Shown piece by piece: positions 49,459-55,829 of a stretch of DNA of 64,000 nt. The position numbers were made by a program, and so were the translations under genes. Within the stretch, counting starts at the first letter, position 1; each line of letters begins with the position of its first letter. Source of the stretch: Sipunculus nudus (lineage: Eukaryota; Annelida; Sipuncula; Golfingiida; Sipunculidae); contig CM049320.1 in the NCBI GenBank assembly GCA_026874595.1, positions 19,973,714-20,037,713 of the forward strand, given 5' to 3'. The notes beneath the pieces were generated by a model that worked only from the letters and a program-made list of their open reading frames with translations, did no database searches and had not been told where the DNA came from.

Positions 49459-52052
49459 AAGTTTGTGTGTGTCTATATATATGTATATGTGTGTATATAT
49501 ATATGTATATATATATACCTGATGACTTAGTTACACCTGAGCATCATCATGAAAATAGAAAATCTGTCAATTTTAGGAGAACAAATATTGTTCTAAAGGT
49601 GCAACTTTAAAGGTTCTTACACAGAAGTTTACTTTAAATGATTTTGCATATTGAAATTAAGAAACTTTATAAGAGTAAGGTTCTTTTACACTATATAACA
49701 CTTATACAAGAATTTTTTTACTCCCATACAAATCAAAATAAAAAACACCTACCTGGACATGCTCAGCAGTATTAACTGGTCTTGAGGTAAAATTTCTTTT
49801 TCTTATTATGCAGATTGAACGTGAGAAGATGCGCTCAGAAGAGACAGCCAGCCGTGCCACGTTGGAGAAGACGTCCATGGATCGTACGATCACCCAGATG
49901 GAGGAAGACAACATGGAGCTGTCCAAGTCTCTGCAGACAGTCCAGGCTCAGCTGGCAGAGGCTGAGCAGCAGCACGCTCAGAGGTCAGTTTATGACTGTT
50001 AATATTATATATGCTATTAACCATCTTGTTTGTTATTGTCTCCACATTGGCCTGAAGGAGGCATATTTGCCTGTTGCAAGTAGGACAATGTCCAGTAGGC
50101 TGGTTCATATGTTTTATATATTATCAACACAACCAATCCTGTACAGTCAGTCTTATTTTCACAAAGTACTCATGTTAGACACTTCAAGTGTATAAGTCAG
50201 TGTATAAGCTATATCACTGCTTAATAAAAATCAGCATAGGTTGAGTGACAGCACAGTAAGAGCTGAGTGTGGCTTTATGTCCATCACTTAAAATAACAAC
50301 AGCTTGGTGGCAGCACTCTTAGAGGTGGCTTCCTAGTACTTTAATATAGTCTAGTGCCGGCTAAATAGTAGCATATCCAAATTGTATAACATTGTTATAT
50401 ATCATATGTTATAAAACTTGCAGAAGCAGAGTAGAAGCATAGCCAAAGCTAAGTACATTGTGTCAGTTATTATAAAACTAGCAGAGGTTGAGTAGTCTAG
50501 TTTAAGTGTCATATTTGTGTATTTATTTCATTTAATATAAAGATGGAACCAGTGAATAGTATCTCATGCTCGGAATTGAATATTGAAAGTACTATCAGTG
50601 TATAGGTGCCTACATTTTGATTACATTTCAGGCTAATTGATTTAACTAGTCGCCATCGCCAGGAGACAGAGATGGAGACCGAGAGACTTCGTAGTGCTCA
50701 GCTCCAGGCAGAGAGGACTCTGGAATCCCGTGAACGAGCCCACAGACAGAGAGTGCGAGGACTAGAGGAACAGGTATAGACCCCTTTGCAATACAGAATA
50801 TCGTTAATGTCTATACTCTCATGGGTGGAGATAAAGTATGCCTGCATGCCTTAAGAATTTCAGGCAAAAAACTTGCGCACCTGGCGTCCAGCCTGTCCAG
50901 CCCATTCATTCAATGCAGCGCATGTGCATTGAGCATATTCATGCTTTTCATTACAAATTATCCTGATATTTAATATGGTCTTGTTTTCAAAGTCTGTTGT
51001 TGAATTGAAATGAAATCTGTGTCATTTACAGGAAAAAGCCTTGAAATGAAAAATTTAATAATAACTTTATCTTGTATCAAAGGACTGGTATAAATATTCA
51101 TGGCAAAGCTACATGGTATTCATTTACAGAATGACGTCATGTTTTGCAGGTTTCATTTAATCTTCCTTGCATCATACCAACAATTAATTGTTTCCTTCAA
51201 TGATCACATAAAGTAAAGAGTTCTTGGTCTATAAGCCAATATTGTGGGGAGAGTCAGATGAGACAGTGCTAATGACTGACTGAATTACGCCTGCCTGCAT
51301 AAATGGGCTTCCGGCTTTGCCAGCCAGTGCTTTTTCCCCTCCATTTACACAAGAAACTGCCTTGGCGATATCCTGTATTGATATACATTTATGTATCTTT
51401 CCATAATCTGCTACTATTATATTTTCTTTCACATATTGTACTGAAAATACATCATTTAGAAAAAAAGAGAATTGATTGACATGAGCAATTTCAGCATGCA
51501 TAATGCTTTTGAACTTCACATCATTCCAAAACTAGTGTAGAATATGTGCACTCAAAACCATTCTAGTTTTTATCTGACTTCTGATACCAAATGATGGGGC
51601 TATTATCAGAAACATGCACATAATGGGATTCATGATGTTGTTTGGATATTAGTGTGAATGGCATTTAAAAGAAGAAATTTTCTTTTCAGATTGCAACACT
51701 GAAGGACCAACTCTACCAGGAGATGCAGAAACGCCAACAGTATATCGCACGAAGCAGCCGTGCCAATGAAGACATCAAAGATCTTCGTACCCTCCTAGAC
51801 GGATCACTAGGAAATGTTGCCCAAGATCCAGACTTGGATCCAGTCCTCCTGGATCATGAGATTCAAAAGTTAGATGACGCCTACCAGAGCAGGGCGTTGC
51901 CCACTCGCCTGTCCCGCCGCCGCTCACCTACCCGCACCACATCACCATTGCGAGTTGGACGATCCACCCCTGCACCACTCGGCCACAGCCCTCCAGTTTC
52001 TATGAAAAGAACTCCAAGCCCTGGCACCTCTCTCAGAAAATACAGGAAGTAA
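19287..52052 (+). CDS. CROCC: Rootletin (CROCC), whole traced coding span of 32 exons
   Basis: Rootletin polymerises into the striated ciliary rootlet at the base of cilia and also links centrioles. Thirty-two exons join in one frame of 2,098 codons plus stop, numbered here from the codon at 19,287. Vertebrate rootletin is about 2,000 residues. Conserved blocks include SYKRKLTTYQEGQQRQAQLV, YFSAEHSRLLNLWR, DLDSTLIKLEEEQQRSASLA, a DIDPEAVRVALRDF helix after the second hinge, and ERAHRQRVRGLEEQ near the end. Nearly all of it is heptad coiled coil, broken by Arg/Ser/Pro hinges at residues ~438-488 and ~1,405-1,490. About 110 N-terminal residues of the vertebrate protein have no counterpart here, so the true start lies upstream. 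The C-terminal Ser/Pro tail is longer than in vertebrates. Inclusion of exons 2 and 3 in every transcript is uncertain. Confidence 0.93.
19479..21561. other. Rootletin intron
   Basis: AT-rich with no repeat family or exon recognised. The two short open frames near 20,026-20,417 have no domain. Confidence 0.6.
21562..21624 (+). CDS. CROCC: Rootletin exon 2, 21-codon cassette
   Basis: Bounded by TTTTCAG| and CAG|GTTAGC, phase 0-0. It encodes LIEYRQRVSLVEDENRQYRY plus Q. This matches the pattern of exon 4 (VLQYKRKCGELEEQNR): a hydrophobic pair, Tyr at position 4, basic residues, then E-[DE]-x-N-R at the same spacing. It is therefore a paralogous cassette, exactly three heptads long. Vertebrate rootletin has only the exon-4-like version, so this one may be optional or mutually exclusive. 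Confidence 0.75.
22648..22710 (+). CDS. CROCC: Rootletin exon 3, second 21-codon cassette
   Basis: Acceptor TCCACAG| and donor GCG|GTAAGA, phase 0-0, 63 nt. It encodes LAHCTTQYESLRDVFVCQQR plus A. Splice signals and length match exon 2, but sequence similarity to exons 2 and 4 is weak (leading Leu and a few coil positions). It could be a diverged third alternative or an independent optional exon. Confidence 0.6.
23660..23743 (+). CDS. CROCC: Rootletin exon 4 (28 codons, vertebrate-like cassette)
   Basis: Acceptor TCTGTAG| and donor TCT|GTAAGT, phase 0-0. VLQYKRKCGELEEQNRTLQS corresponds to vertebrate ILQYKKRCSELEQQ, directly after LQxK in both. Its length is four heptads. Confidence 0.9.
23744..27250. 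other. Long rootletin intron with nuclear-receptor-like sites
   Basis: Three TGACCTTGACC strings lie at about 23,776, 23,857 and 23,933 within loosely repeated ~80-bp units. A TA-flanked MITE occupies 26,687-27,054. The rest is AT-rich with nothing recognised. Confidence 0.6.
26687..27054. mobile_element. MITE, TA target site, CACTGCC family copy 1
   Basis: TA|CACTGCCAAAATTAATTT opens the element and GTGGGAGTG|TA closes it, giving imperfect inverted ends and TA duplications of Tc1/mariner type. The interior is rich in TTTTCTT/AAGAAAA blocks. A second diverged copy lies at 38,168-38,553. There is no coding capacity. Confidence 0.6.
27251..27360 (+). CDS. CROCC: Rootletin exon 5 (residues 135-171)
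   Basis: Acceptor CTTACAG|, donor AGAG|GTCATT, phase 0 to 2. It ends with VDLDSTLIKLEEEQQ, matching vertebrate DLESALIRLEEEQQ. Confidence 0.93.
27807..27873 (+). pseudogene. Partial copy of exon 6; pseudo-exon or alternative terminal exon
   Basis: After an acceptor-like ACTCCAG| the sequence encodes SASLAHVNSKLREHIVLFSV and then HV-stop in exactly the frame left by exon 5. Exon 6, 137 bp downstream, begins RSASLAHVNSMLREQL. Within the first 13 shared codons most changed codons are synonymous (Ala, Leu and Ser third positions), with only Met-to-Lys changing the protein. It would truncate rootletin if spliced in. No canonical poly(A) signal follows closely. Confidence 0.6.
27944..28109 (+). 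CDS. CROCC: Rootletin exon 6 (residues 171-226)
   Basis: Acceptor CAACAG|, donor CAG|GTAAAG, phase 2 to 0. SASLAHVNSMLREQLDQA is almost identical to vertebrate SASLAQVNAMLREQLDQA, followed by LTQDWQRAREELE. Confidence 0.95.
28690..28761 (+). repeat. CROCC: Tandem duplication of the exon 7 acceptor; possible 24-codon in-frame extension
   Basis: TTTGCAG|TCTGTCAACTTG duplicates the exon 7 start, TTTTCAG|TCTTTCAACGAG, 72 bp upstream. The shared run continues through TACTTTAGTGCTGAG. Each unit is also preceded by ATGTCTCTAGTG. The interval is open in the exon 7 frame (SVNLYFSAECSQQ and so on), so using the upstream acceptor would add 24 residues without a stop. Confidence 0.65.
28762..28974 (+). 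CDS. CROCC: Rootletin exon 7 (residues 227-297)
   Basis: Acceptor TTTTCAG|, donor CAG|GTAACA, phase 0-0. SFNEYFSAEHSRLLNLWRAV and then GFRRQFSEMKTATERDL match the most conserved rootletin segment (vertebrate SFNAYFSNEHSRLLLLWRQV). Confidence 0.96.
29623..30010. mobile_element. MITE with TACTGTGGTTG inverted ends
   Basis: TACTGTGGTTG at the left and CAACCACAGTA at the right are perfect inverted ends, including the TA expected of a Tc1/mariner-type target site. The interior begins GTGAGGGTTTCAAATTCGTG. A related but decayed copy spans about 33,835-34,350 in another intron. There is no coding capacity. Confidence 0.65.
30255..30376 (+). CDS. CROCC: Rootletin exon 8 (residues 298-338)
   Basis: Acceptor TTTACAG|, donor CCAA|GTGAGT, phase 0 to 2. 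It encodes VNLDKERSERASLEAQLREK, a coiled coil continuing from exon 7. Confidence 0.93.
30402..30438 (+). repeat. Partial copy of the exon 8 3' end and donor
   Basis: GATGGAGCTACCCCTGATCT and what follows repeat the last ~30 coding bases of exon 8 (from 30,348) and its donor region, 54 bp downstream and with about six differences. The copied donor is damaged (AAGTTTGTAA). Confidence 0.65.
31086..31697 (+). CDS. CROCC: Rootletin exon 9 with first Arg/Ser hinge (residues 338-542)
   Basis: Acceptor TTACAG|, donor CATC|GTAAGT, phase 2 to 2; the largest exon. Coil VNELSLTIEKQKLQLNEKDR leads into a helix (MHQALRRIAQEVI; vertebrate LQQTLRDLAQAVL), then an Arg/Ser/Pro hinge (SPSRASSRSPIRRAGSPGRA), then coil resumes at ALNKRQLQVSELRN (vertebrate ALHKRQLQVQDMRG). 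The hinge is a likely phosphorylation target. AGGTCA codon pairs recur for Arg-Ser. Confidence 0.95.
31941..31957. repeat. Poly-C run (17 C)
   Basis: Homopolymer in the intron after exon 9; length may be unreliable in an assembly. Confidence 0.9.
32297..32548 (+). CDS. CROCC: Rootletin exon 10 (residues 542-626)
   Basis: Acceptor TTTTTAG|, donor GATG|GTAAGA, phase 2 to 2. It encodes DEARRGQDRLKNSLDMANNE, a coiled coil that includes LQRQRDSLEDEKEDV (vertebrate LRRQRDRLEEEQEDA). Confidence 0.94.
33008..33135 (+). CDS. CROCC: Rootletin exon 11 (residues 626-669)
   Basis: Acceptor TTCCAG|, donor ATCA|GTAAGT, phase 2 to 1. It encodes LKVMEQTDSKLSKTREELGN and then LEKDVLESEKNEI. Confidence 0.93.
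33656..33819 (+). CDS. CROCC: Rootletin exon 12 (residues 669-723)
   Basis: Acceptor TTTACAG|, donor CAG|GTAACC, phase 1 to 0. It encodes EALSKAELQKAELELEINKV, then EEASLRDALLKMQNLNEGL (vertebrate EEASLQDSLSKLSALNESL). Confidence 0.95.
33835..34350. mobile_element. Decayed second copy of the TACTGTGGTTG MITE family
   Basis: GTGAGGGTTTCAAATTTGTG matches the interior start of the element at 29,623. The far end, GAATATGAATCCAACCATTA, resembles its GAATGTGAAGCCAACCACAG. It is longer and more diverged than the first copy. Confidence 0.45.
34566..34689 (+). CDS. CROCC: Rootletin exon 13 (residues 724-765)
   Basis: Acceptor TTCACAG|, donor TCAG|GTCAGT, phase 0 to 1. It encodes LEAEKAALLGQKKSVEQEKF, a coiled coil. 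Confidence 0.93.
35392..35498 (+). CDS. CROCC: Rootletin exon 14 (residues 765-800)
   Basis: Acceptor TGGCAG|, donor GCT|GTAAGT, phase 1 to 0. It encodes ITQNLELTEQSRERLEEEVT and NKERADLTEQLNA. Its 3' end is the source of a tandem series running into the next intron. Confidence 0.93.
35470..35850 (+). repeat. Four-unit tandem array seeded from the exon 14 / intron boundary
   Basis: Units of about 95-110 bp start at 35,470 (inside the exon), 35,580, 35,675 and 35,780. Each begins like GTGCTGACCTCACTGAACAG and continues through an AACGCTGTA-like donor into TACTACATCCATAATGATGC. The first unit is the real exon end; the other three are intronic and progressively diverged, and the donor GT is not kept as a good site. 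Confidence 0.75.
36058..36379 (+). CDS. CROCC: Rootletin exon 15 (residues 801-908)
   Basis: Acceptor TTCTCAG|, donor CAAG|GTAAGT, phase 0 to 1. It includes KEELTKEKASLAVQLTAAER (vertebrate KEALAKEHAGLAVQLVAAER) and LETNLYETQQVNAQLDGRKE. Confidence 0.96.
36519..36860 (+). repeat. Duplicated intron 15 with a 19-nt chimeric pseudo-exon
   Basis: Two ~165-bp units (from about 36,519 and 36,693) share a CTCAAGG-AACC start, a CGTATGATT/TGTATAATT stretch and a final TTTCCACTCA-AGCTGA-ATCCAG. The first unit ends in an acceptor followed by CTGAAATCCAGCACTCAAG and a donor-like GTAACC, a 19-nt copy of exon 16 start joined to exon 15 end. Its length would shift the frame, so it is a relic or a poison exon. 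Confidence 0.65.
36840..37009 (+). CDS. CROCC: Rootletin exon 16 (residues 908-964)
   Basis: Acceptor CTCATAG|, donor AAG|GTAAAC, phase 1 to 0. It encodes KLERQKEGLNNKLMQTEKDL and then EQQAHEEDVERISRDK (vertebrate EQRAAHEEDLQRLQREK). Confidence 0.95.
37842..38021. mobile_element. Pogo/mariner-like MITE
   Basis: CAGTAAAATCCCGAAATTAT at the left and a terminal TTTTACTG at the right form short inverted ends next to TA. The interior repeats GGTGGT/ACCACC. The CAGTARAA-type end is common among pogo-type mariner MITEs. There is no coding capacity. Confidence 0.5.
38168..38553. mobile_element. MITE, CACTGCC family copy 2
   Basis: CACTGCCAAAAATAATTATT opens the element and AAAATTATTTTTGGCAGGG closes it as an inverted end. 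The interior is the same AAGAAAAT/ATTTTCTT-rich type as 26,687-27,054. Confidence 0.6.
38622..38801 (+). CDS. CROCC: Rootletin exon 17 (residues 965-1024)
   Basis: Acceptor TGATAG|, donor CAG|GTACGT, phase 0-0. It encodes EKEELQNEIVALQRDRDESL and MAENEKQQ (vertebrate EKEELSEEIAALQQERDEGL). Confidence 0.96.
39122..39172. repeat. (TA)n microsatellite
   Basis: Uninterrupted TA run just upstream of exon 18. Confidence 0.95.
39211..39407 (+). CDS. CROCC: Rootletin exon 18 (residues 1025-1090)
   Basis: Acceptor TTTCAG|, donor CCAC|GTAAGT, phase 0 to 2. It encodes ALSLLEEEKSAIIEKLTNVE and ARQEQDKNTITSMDSDMR (vertebrate SRQEQDRSTVNALTSELR). Confidence 0.95.
39577..39968. mobile_element. MITE with CCTTTCACAC / GTGTGAAGGGGG inverted ends
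   Basis: CCTTTCACACGGCAAATG at the left pairs with the reverse complement of ATTTTGTGTGTGAAGGGGG at the right. Internal AACGGTTTGAA/TTCAAACC repeats add palindromic structure. It is about 390 bp with no coding capacity; target duplication is unclear. Confidence 0.55.
40647..40822 (+). CDS. CROCC: Rootletin exon 19 (residues 1090-1149)
   Basis: Acceptor ATGCAG|, donor GAAG|GTACCA, phase 2 to 1. It encodes IAHEKEVKNLGTQISDLQRQ and KMVEETRDTIRRDLIEANRK (vertebrate RLLEDARDGLRRELLEAQRK). Confidence 0.95.
40823..42269. other. Rootletin intron with (TA)n microsatellite
   Basis: A TA tract at 40,859-40,912 directly follows the donor region. The remaining ~1.35 kb is AT-rich with nothing recognised. 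Confidence 0.7.
42270..42455 (+). CDS. CROCC: Rootletin exon 20 (residues 1149-1211)
   Basis: Acceptor ATATCAG|, donor TGCA|GTATGT, phase 1 to 1. It encodes EEQKELLRKEVLDLKRAVND and RLEAEKTDVSRCLYDTKQK. Confidence 0.94.
42879..43123 (+). CDS. CROCC: Rootletin exon 21 (residues 1211-1292)
   Basis: Acceptor TCACTAG|, donor AAG|GTATAA, phase 1 to 0. EKARLEARRELQELRRQVKQ is nearly identical to vertebrate ERSRLEARRELQELRRQMKM. Confidence 0.96.
43699..44137 (+). CDS. CROCC: Rootletin exon 22, start of second hinge (residues 1293-1439)
   Basis: Acceptor TCCATAG|, donor AAAG|GTGTCT, phase 0 to 1. A coil ends in LSGAEGRVDALEAQLARTEG (vertebrate LSAAEGRAQGLEAELARVEV) and SSLRRTIGF, then an Arg/Ser/Pro hinge (ARSPIRSRSPSPTGRRSRPI). 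Reading past the donor gives only GVFFFNKSKP and a stop, so intron retention would truncate the protein here. Confidence 0.95.
44496..44725 (+). CDS. CROCC: Rootletin exon 23, rest of second hinge (residues 1439-1515)
   Basis: Acceptor TTTCAG|, donor AGG|GTAAGT, phase 1 to 0. SP/RS-rich sequence (SPERGASPDRGLSPVRRSLS) is followed by a conserved helix, DIDPEAVRVALRDFVQQLAG (vertebrate DLDPEAVRGALREFLQELRS). Confidence 0.95.
45229..45349 (+). CDS. CROCC: Rootletin exon 24 (residues 1516-1556)
   Basis: Acceptor TTTTTAG|, donor GAAG|GTAAAA, phase 0 to 1. It encodes EVEEERDRTDMRLHQLQKSL, a coiled coil. Confidence 0.94.
45753..45916 (+). CDS. CROCC: Rootletin exon 25 (residues 1556-1610)
   Basis: Acceptor TTAACAG|, donor AAT|GTGAGT, phase 1 to 0. 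GIDGRLASAQTALMLQEETI matches vertebrate SVDGRLSGVQAELALQEESV. Confidence 0.95.
46363..46542 (+). CDS. CROCC: Rootletin exon 26 (residues 1611-1670)
   Basis: Acceptor GTTCCAG|, donor CAG|GTATTG, phase 0-0. It encodes CTKLELTRRSLEGDLQRMKL (vertebrate TVKLELQRRSLEGELQRSRL). Confidence 0.96.
46789..46820. repeat. (AAT)n microsatellite
   Basis: About ten AAT units in the intron after exon 26. Confidence 0.95.
47020..47160 (+). CDS. CROCC: Rootletin exon 27 (residues 1671-1717)
   Basis: Acceptor CTTCAG|, donor AAG|GTACAA, phase 0-0. It encodes VLGDRIESLTRQVQDLESKS and VDRLSSALAKTEQEE (vertebrate VERLNGALAKVEESE). Confidence 0.95.
47519..47553. repeat. (TA)n microsatellite
   Basis: Simple TA run about 65 bp before exon 28. 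Confidence 0.95.
47620..47889 (+). CDS. CROCC: Rootletin exon 28 (residues 1718-1807)
   Basis: Acceptor GTCCAG|, donor AAT|GTAAGA, phase 0-0. It encodes ALTSSEHDRRVLQERLDTTR (vertebrate ALTACEHDRQVLQERLDAAR). Confidence 0.96.
48196..48510 (+). mobile_element. tRNA-derived SINE
   Basis: TGGTGTAATGG (48,206) fits the pol III A box and GGTTAGAATCT (48,250) the B box, about 40 bp apart as in a tRNA. A non-tRNA body follows, with TGGGTACCGG and GGAGCCACCACCGGGA, then a short ACTTTAACTTTACTTTAAA tail. It lies in the sense direction in the intron before exon 29. Confidence 0.8.
48684..48884 (+). CDS. CROCC: Rootletin exon 29 (residues 1808-1874)
   Basis: Acceptor TTTGTAG|, donor AAG|GTATAT, phase 0-0. 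It includes VASLQRMMSQMETEKREIER (vertebrate LGSLQRALAQLEAEKREVER) and RLEKDKSALKKTLDK. Confidence 0.96.
48885..49813. other. Rootletin intron with long (TA)n tract
   Basis: A TA/TG microsatellite spans 49,388-49,516. Nothing else is recognised. Confidence 0.8.
49814..49983 (+). CDS. CROCC: Rootletin exon 30 (residues 1875-1931)
   Basis: Acceptor TGCAG|, donor AGAG|GTCAGT, phase 0 to 2. It encodes IEREKMRSEETASRATLEKT and DRTITQMEEDNMELSK. Confidence 0.95.
50632..50773 (+). CDS. CROCC: Rootletin exon 31 (residues 1931-1978)
   Basis: Acceptor TTTCAG|, donor CAG|GTATAG, phase 2 to 0. ERTLESRERAHRQRVRGLEE is almost identical to vertebrate ERTLEARERAHRQRVRGLEE. Confidence 0.97.
50774..51689. 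other. Last rootletin intron
   Basis: AT-rich with no recognised element. The minus-strand open frame at 51,229-51,519 has no domain. Confidence 0.6.
51690..52052 (+). CDS. CROCC: Rootletin exon 32, C-terminal tail and stop (residues 1979-2098)
   Basis: Acceptor TTTTCAG|, phase 0. It begins IATLKDQLYQEMQKRQQYIA (vertebrate VSTLKGQLQQEL), but where the vertebrate protein ends it continues with an acidic linker (AQDPDLDPVLLDHEIQKLDD) and a basic Ser/Pro tail (SRRRSPTRTTSPLRVGRSTP) ending LRKYRK and TAA. Confidence 0.95.
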   Translation: MATLKDQLYQEMQKRQQYIARSSRANEDIKDLRTLLDGSLGNVAQDPDLDPVLLDHEIQKLDDAYQSRALPTRLSRRRSPTRTTSPLRVGRSTPAPLGHSPPVSMKRTPSPGTSLRKYRK

Positions 52053-53400
52053 ACAAATCACAAAGAACAATCATGGACATTAGGAAAACAGAAGCGCCAC
52101 AAAAATTGTTTTTAAAGTGGATACTTGCTTGAGTGACTGTGTTTTTATTGACTTTATAGTGTGATTGTTCGGTCAAACTGTATCAGGTTTTTTTTTTTAG
52201 TATTATGTCCAACTTGTGCAAAATTTATTTAAGGGCATTTTTATTTGCTTCTGAAATTTGCCTATAAGATGTTAAGTGTATATTTGTATATGTTGACCTA
52301 CCAGCAGGTGCTCTGTGGCTAAAATAAATTGCGAGTGATGAACAAATTGATATTACCAGTACCACCGATGACATCAAAAGGTCACCATTTGAGAAGTTAC
52401 ATATCATTTTGACTATGCATACATGCAACACAATTTGCTTCATTTTGTACACGTGTGACTTGGTAGGACAACATAGTTTACATATTCATGCTGTTGCTGT
52501 GATATTGTCGAGAGAATTTGAATTCCAGTAGTATATCAGGGACCACAATCACAATGTTATATAGTGATATTAAAATGTTTGTGAATGACATAGAAACTGC
52601 AGATTAAAATGGGGCGAATTGCAAGTGATGAACTATCTAGCAGTTTCAGCTTTACAAAGTGCCAAATCTACCGGAAATGATTGTTTTTAATGTGGAAATG
52701 GAAGTAAAACAGGAAAGGCATATATGAACATCTGTTTTGTATTCTGATTGGCTGGTTGTGCCCGAATAATGACGTCAGATGCTGTGCAGCTCTCGGTTAA
52801 TCATGAGCTTTTCGGTAGCTAACTGCTTGTTGAACGAGTTTTGTTTGTGCAGGTAGATTTATAGATACATTTGCAGACCTTTTTATAGTCAGATTATGTG
52901 CCAATTTAGTAGCGTTAAGTGTGTATATACTCAGACTTTATTACAGAAAGTAGAAAGATAAAATAACAGTATTACATGCAGCATTACGGTTGGAATCCGA
53001 AATGTCTCTTGAACAAGTAAACGACCATGCTGTGATAAGCTGAAATAGTCATTTCACATGATTTATTCCTAAGTTTGTATTTTTGTCTTCTCTTTAATGT
53101 CCTGTGTGCTTATACCATTGTTGTTGTTGTTGTTATTATTATTACTATAATATTACTATTAATGATACATACATTTTAACCTATATATTTGGATGTAGAC
53201 AAGTAGAACATTTCCATTCACTATACAGTGCTCACTTAGGAGCTGCAGTTCTCTTTTAAAGGGTGAATTGTTTGCCTTATGGTTTGATTTTTGGATAGTG
53301 ATTTTTTGGTTTGAAATCAAATGACCGACTCTTTAGCCGTTGGGAATACTGTATGATATATGGTTAAGTTACGCTATAATAAACTAGTGTGCAACAAGCT
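52053..53400 (+). other. CROCC: Probable rootletin 3' UTR with two poly(A) signals
   Basis: AATAAA occurs at 52,323-52,328 and again at 53,378-53,383. The second is followed by a GT-rich stretch (CTAGTGTGCAAC) typical of a downstream element. Short and long 3' UTRs of about 0.3 and 1.35 kb are possible. A CRE-like TGACGTCA lies inside at 52,770. Confidence 0.55.
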
Positions 53401-55545
53401 GTGATCCTGTCTTATAACAGAGTTAAAAATATATATTACAAGTTGAGGGTTTTTATAGATAGGACCAAGCCATTGATAGTTCTGGATATTATACTTTCTA
53501 GTATGCTTTCTCATAAACCATACAGACCTTGGTAAAATATACTTTTATACAGGGATTTAATGAAAGCTTTGCTGACCGGGTACCAACAGACCTTTGTTGT
53601 TTTTAATCCTGATTCCTATTGAAAAAAGTACCATAAATTGTCTAAATTAACAGTCGTGTATATCATTGGGATGAACAGTGTGATGCAGTGCTTAAGGCAA
53701 TCGGGAATTCATGGATAAAAAAATTGCTTCATTGAAAAAAAAACTATAATTATGTATTACTTAATGTGCCTTTGGGCCACGTAACCAGTTTATTCACAAA
53801 CACAATGTCGTTTTCTAACAAGGGTAATTTATTGGCGAATCAAAAAAGTACATTTTTTTTTGCTTCTGAAAGAAACTACAAATATATAAGCATTGTTCAT
53901 GAATTTCTATAAAAAACAGTTGACTTTAGCTAGTTCAAACTTCAAACAATCAAACTTTCTGGTTTGCAAGCATTATCTTTAAACGCAAAGATTCTACAGA
54001 AAATTACAAACTGCGACAATTTGACACTATGTCCATATGGCCACTATTTCAAACATGTTTTGTATACCTGGGTGACAAGTTTTCAGATTAAAAAAATACG
54101 TTTAATTTTTAACTGAAATAGGTAATCCTTAAATTGAATTTTTTAAAAATCCCCTTGATAATCGGAATCAATGTGAATCATTTGAATCATGGAAATATAG
54201 GATTTATCCCTAAAATTGAAAAAAAGACACGTTACAAAATAAGATCTAATACAAACATGTATTAATTATTCCCTTGCTTCAGCAGAGTTTGTAATAAAAT
54301 GGTTTCCTTCAAATATCTGCTTTGATAAAAATTGTCGATTGACGTGATCAATCTCTGACTGGTACAAATTCAATGAAAATCAAAAGGCCAGAAAAAAAAG
54401 AACGGTTCTCGGGCACTTTTTTTCAGAAATCAGTTAGGGCGGGCAATATATTATTTTTTTAACTTTTTGTATTTTTCGATCAAAAAATGTCTTATGATTA
54501 GGGAAAAGCATGAAAATAACAGAAGTTTTGTCATAAACAGGGAAAGCACTACATATCAAAGGAAATCTGATCAAAATTGTATTATTTTATTTTCTTGAAA
54601 GATGAAAATCAAAATAAAAAATTTTGATGCGAAAATCAAAATAAATATATTGATGCGGAGGATTAAAATTGACGCGGATGGTGCCTGAGAACCATACCTT
54701 TTATTTTTTTTACTAAAATTTTATAGCTAGGACAGTCGACAAATGATAAAGTGCAACATTAAATAAAACGTTTAAAACCCATTTATAATTTGTCAGTGCT
54801 GGATATATAACATAAATTTATAAGGTTCTTTAATACTTCGTATGCCTGTTTCAGTCTATTAGTTGACATCACTATTACCCTCGGTGACTATAGAGCCCTC
54901 AAGAGCGCAGTAACCACTGGGTCCCTTGTTTAATTATATTGGACATCTTAGCAAAATTGTTTTTGATAATAACAATATAATAATTTCATCCCCGGAAGGG
55001 GGGGGGGGAGGTGCATTGCTGCTAAGTTTTGAAAATAAATTCGTTTCTGCTGTAAAATAACCATTTCCGTTGAGGTTTAACTGCTCTGTTTGAGAAAGAT
55101 GCATTGCCCTATTTATACCGGGTGTTCATACTGAATAATTAACTAGCACATGTTTTTTACCCCAAATGCCAGCTGTGTCTTAATATCGCATTAATCCCGC
55201 ACTAAAAGCACCGGTCAGTACTAATAAATGTACATACAAGTAGGAACATCTAAATCCCATCAATCATTGCATCTCAAATAGCAAAACCCCTTAAACTCTG
55301 TCCAGATATCATCTGTCTACAAGACAATATGTATGTATAAAAAAGCAAATCGATATTTTAAGACCAGTAACTTTATTGCACTCGATAGCATTAAAAGTAC
55401 CATCAGATTAAAACCTAACTTATTTGTACTGATCTACCCTCGCTCAGAAATTCGTTATTTATCAAATGCGCTGGATTTGTTTAAAGAGTTAGCCACAAAT
55501 ACAGACGTTTGTGAACAACAAACTGATCCAACAACTTATAACGTA
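53401..55545. other. Intergenic spacer between rootletin and the PAN-domain gene
   Basis: AT-rich. It contains a small inverted-repeat element at 54,402-54,696 and a G9 run near 54,999. No exon is supported. Confidence 0.55.
54402..54696. mobile_element. MITE with GGTTCTCGGGCAC inverted ends
   Basis: GGTTCTCGGGCAC at 54,404 pairs with GTGCCTGAGAACC at 54,681 (one mismatch). The interior holds repeated GATGCG/AAATCAAAATAAA. It is about 295 bp, with no coding capacity. Confidence 0.55.
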
Positions 55546-55600
55546 ATGGAAAAGGTTGTGATAAGCTTTGTCATCCTGGCATGTCATATGACAGGGACAG
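55546..55600 (+). CDS. PAN-domain gene exon 1: signal peptide
   Basis: ATG opens MEKVVISFVILACHMTGT, a short charged start followed by a hydrophobic core ending in small residues: a typical signal peptide. Donor ACAG|GTATTG leaves one base (G), the phase needed by the exon at 59,499. The frame is also open upstream of this ATG to about 55,333, but the hydrophobic segment is best explained as an N-terminus. Confidence 0.6.
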
Positions 55601-55796
55601 GTATTGTATATTTTTTTCTAAAACGATGAAATAACTTTAGGTGTATGGTCAAATGAATTTGACCATCAATAATTTTCTTTGGCGCTTATATATGTGTGTG
55701 TTTGTGGGATTCTGTTTGTGTGTGTAAGTGAAAGATAATGAACTATGGCATTGTCAAATGATTTTGTATCCCTTCAGTTTCGTAGGCTAATTTAAA

Positions 55797-55829
<33 letters not shown>

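Noticed and set aside
55333..55545. Upstream in-frame extension of the signal-peptide exon
   Set aside because: The hydrophobic segment works as an N-terminal signal only from the ATG at 55,546; the longer form would bury it. Not excluded by sequence alone.
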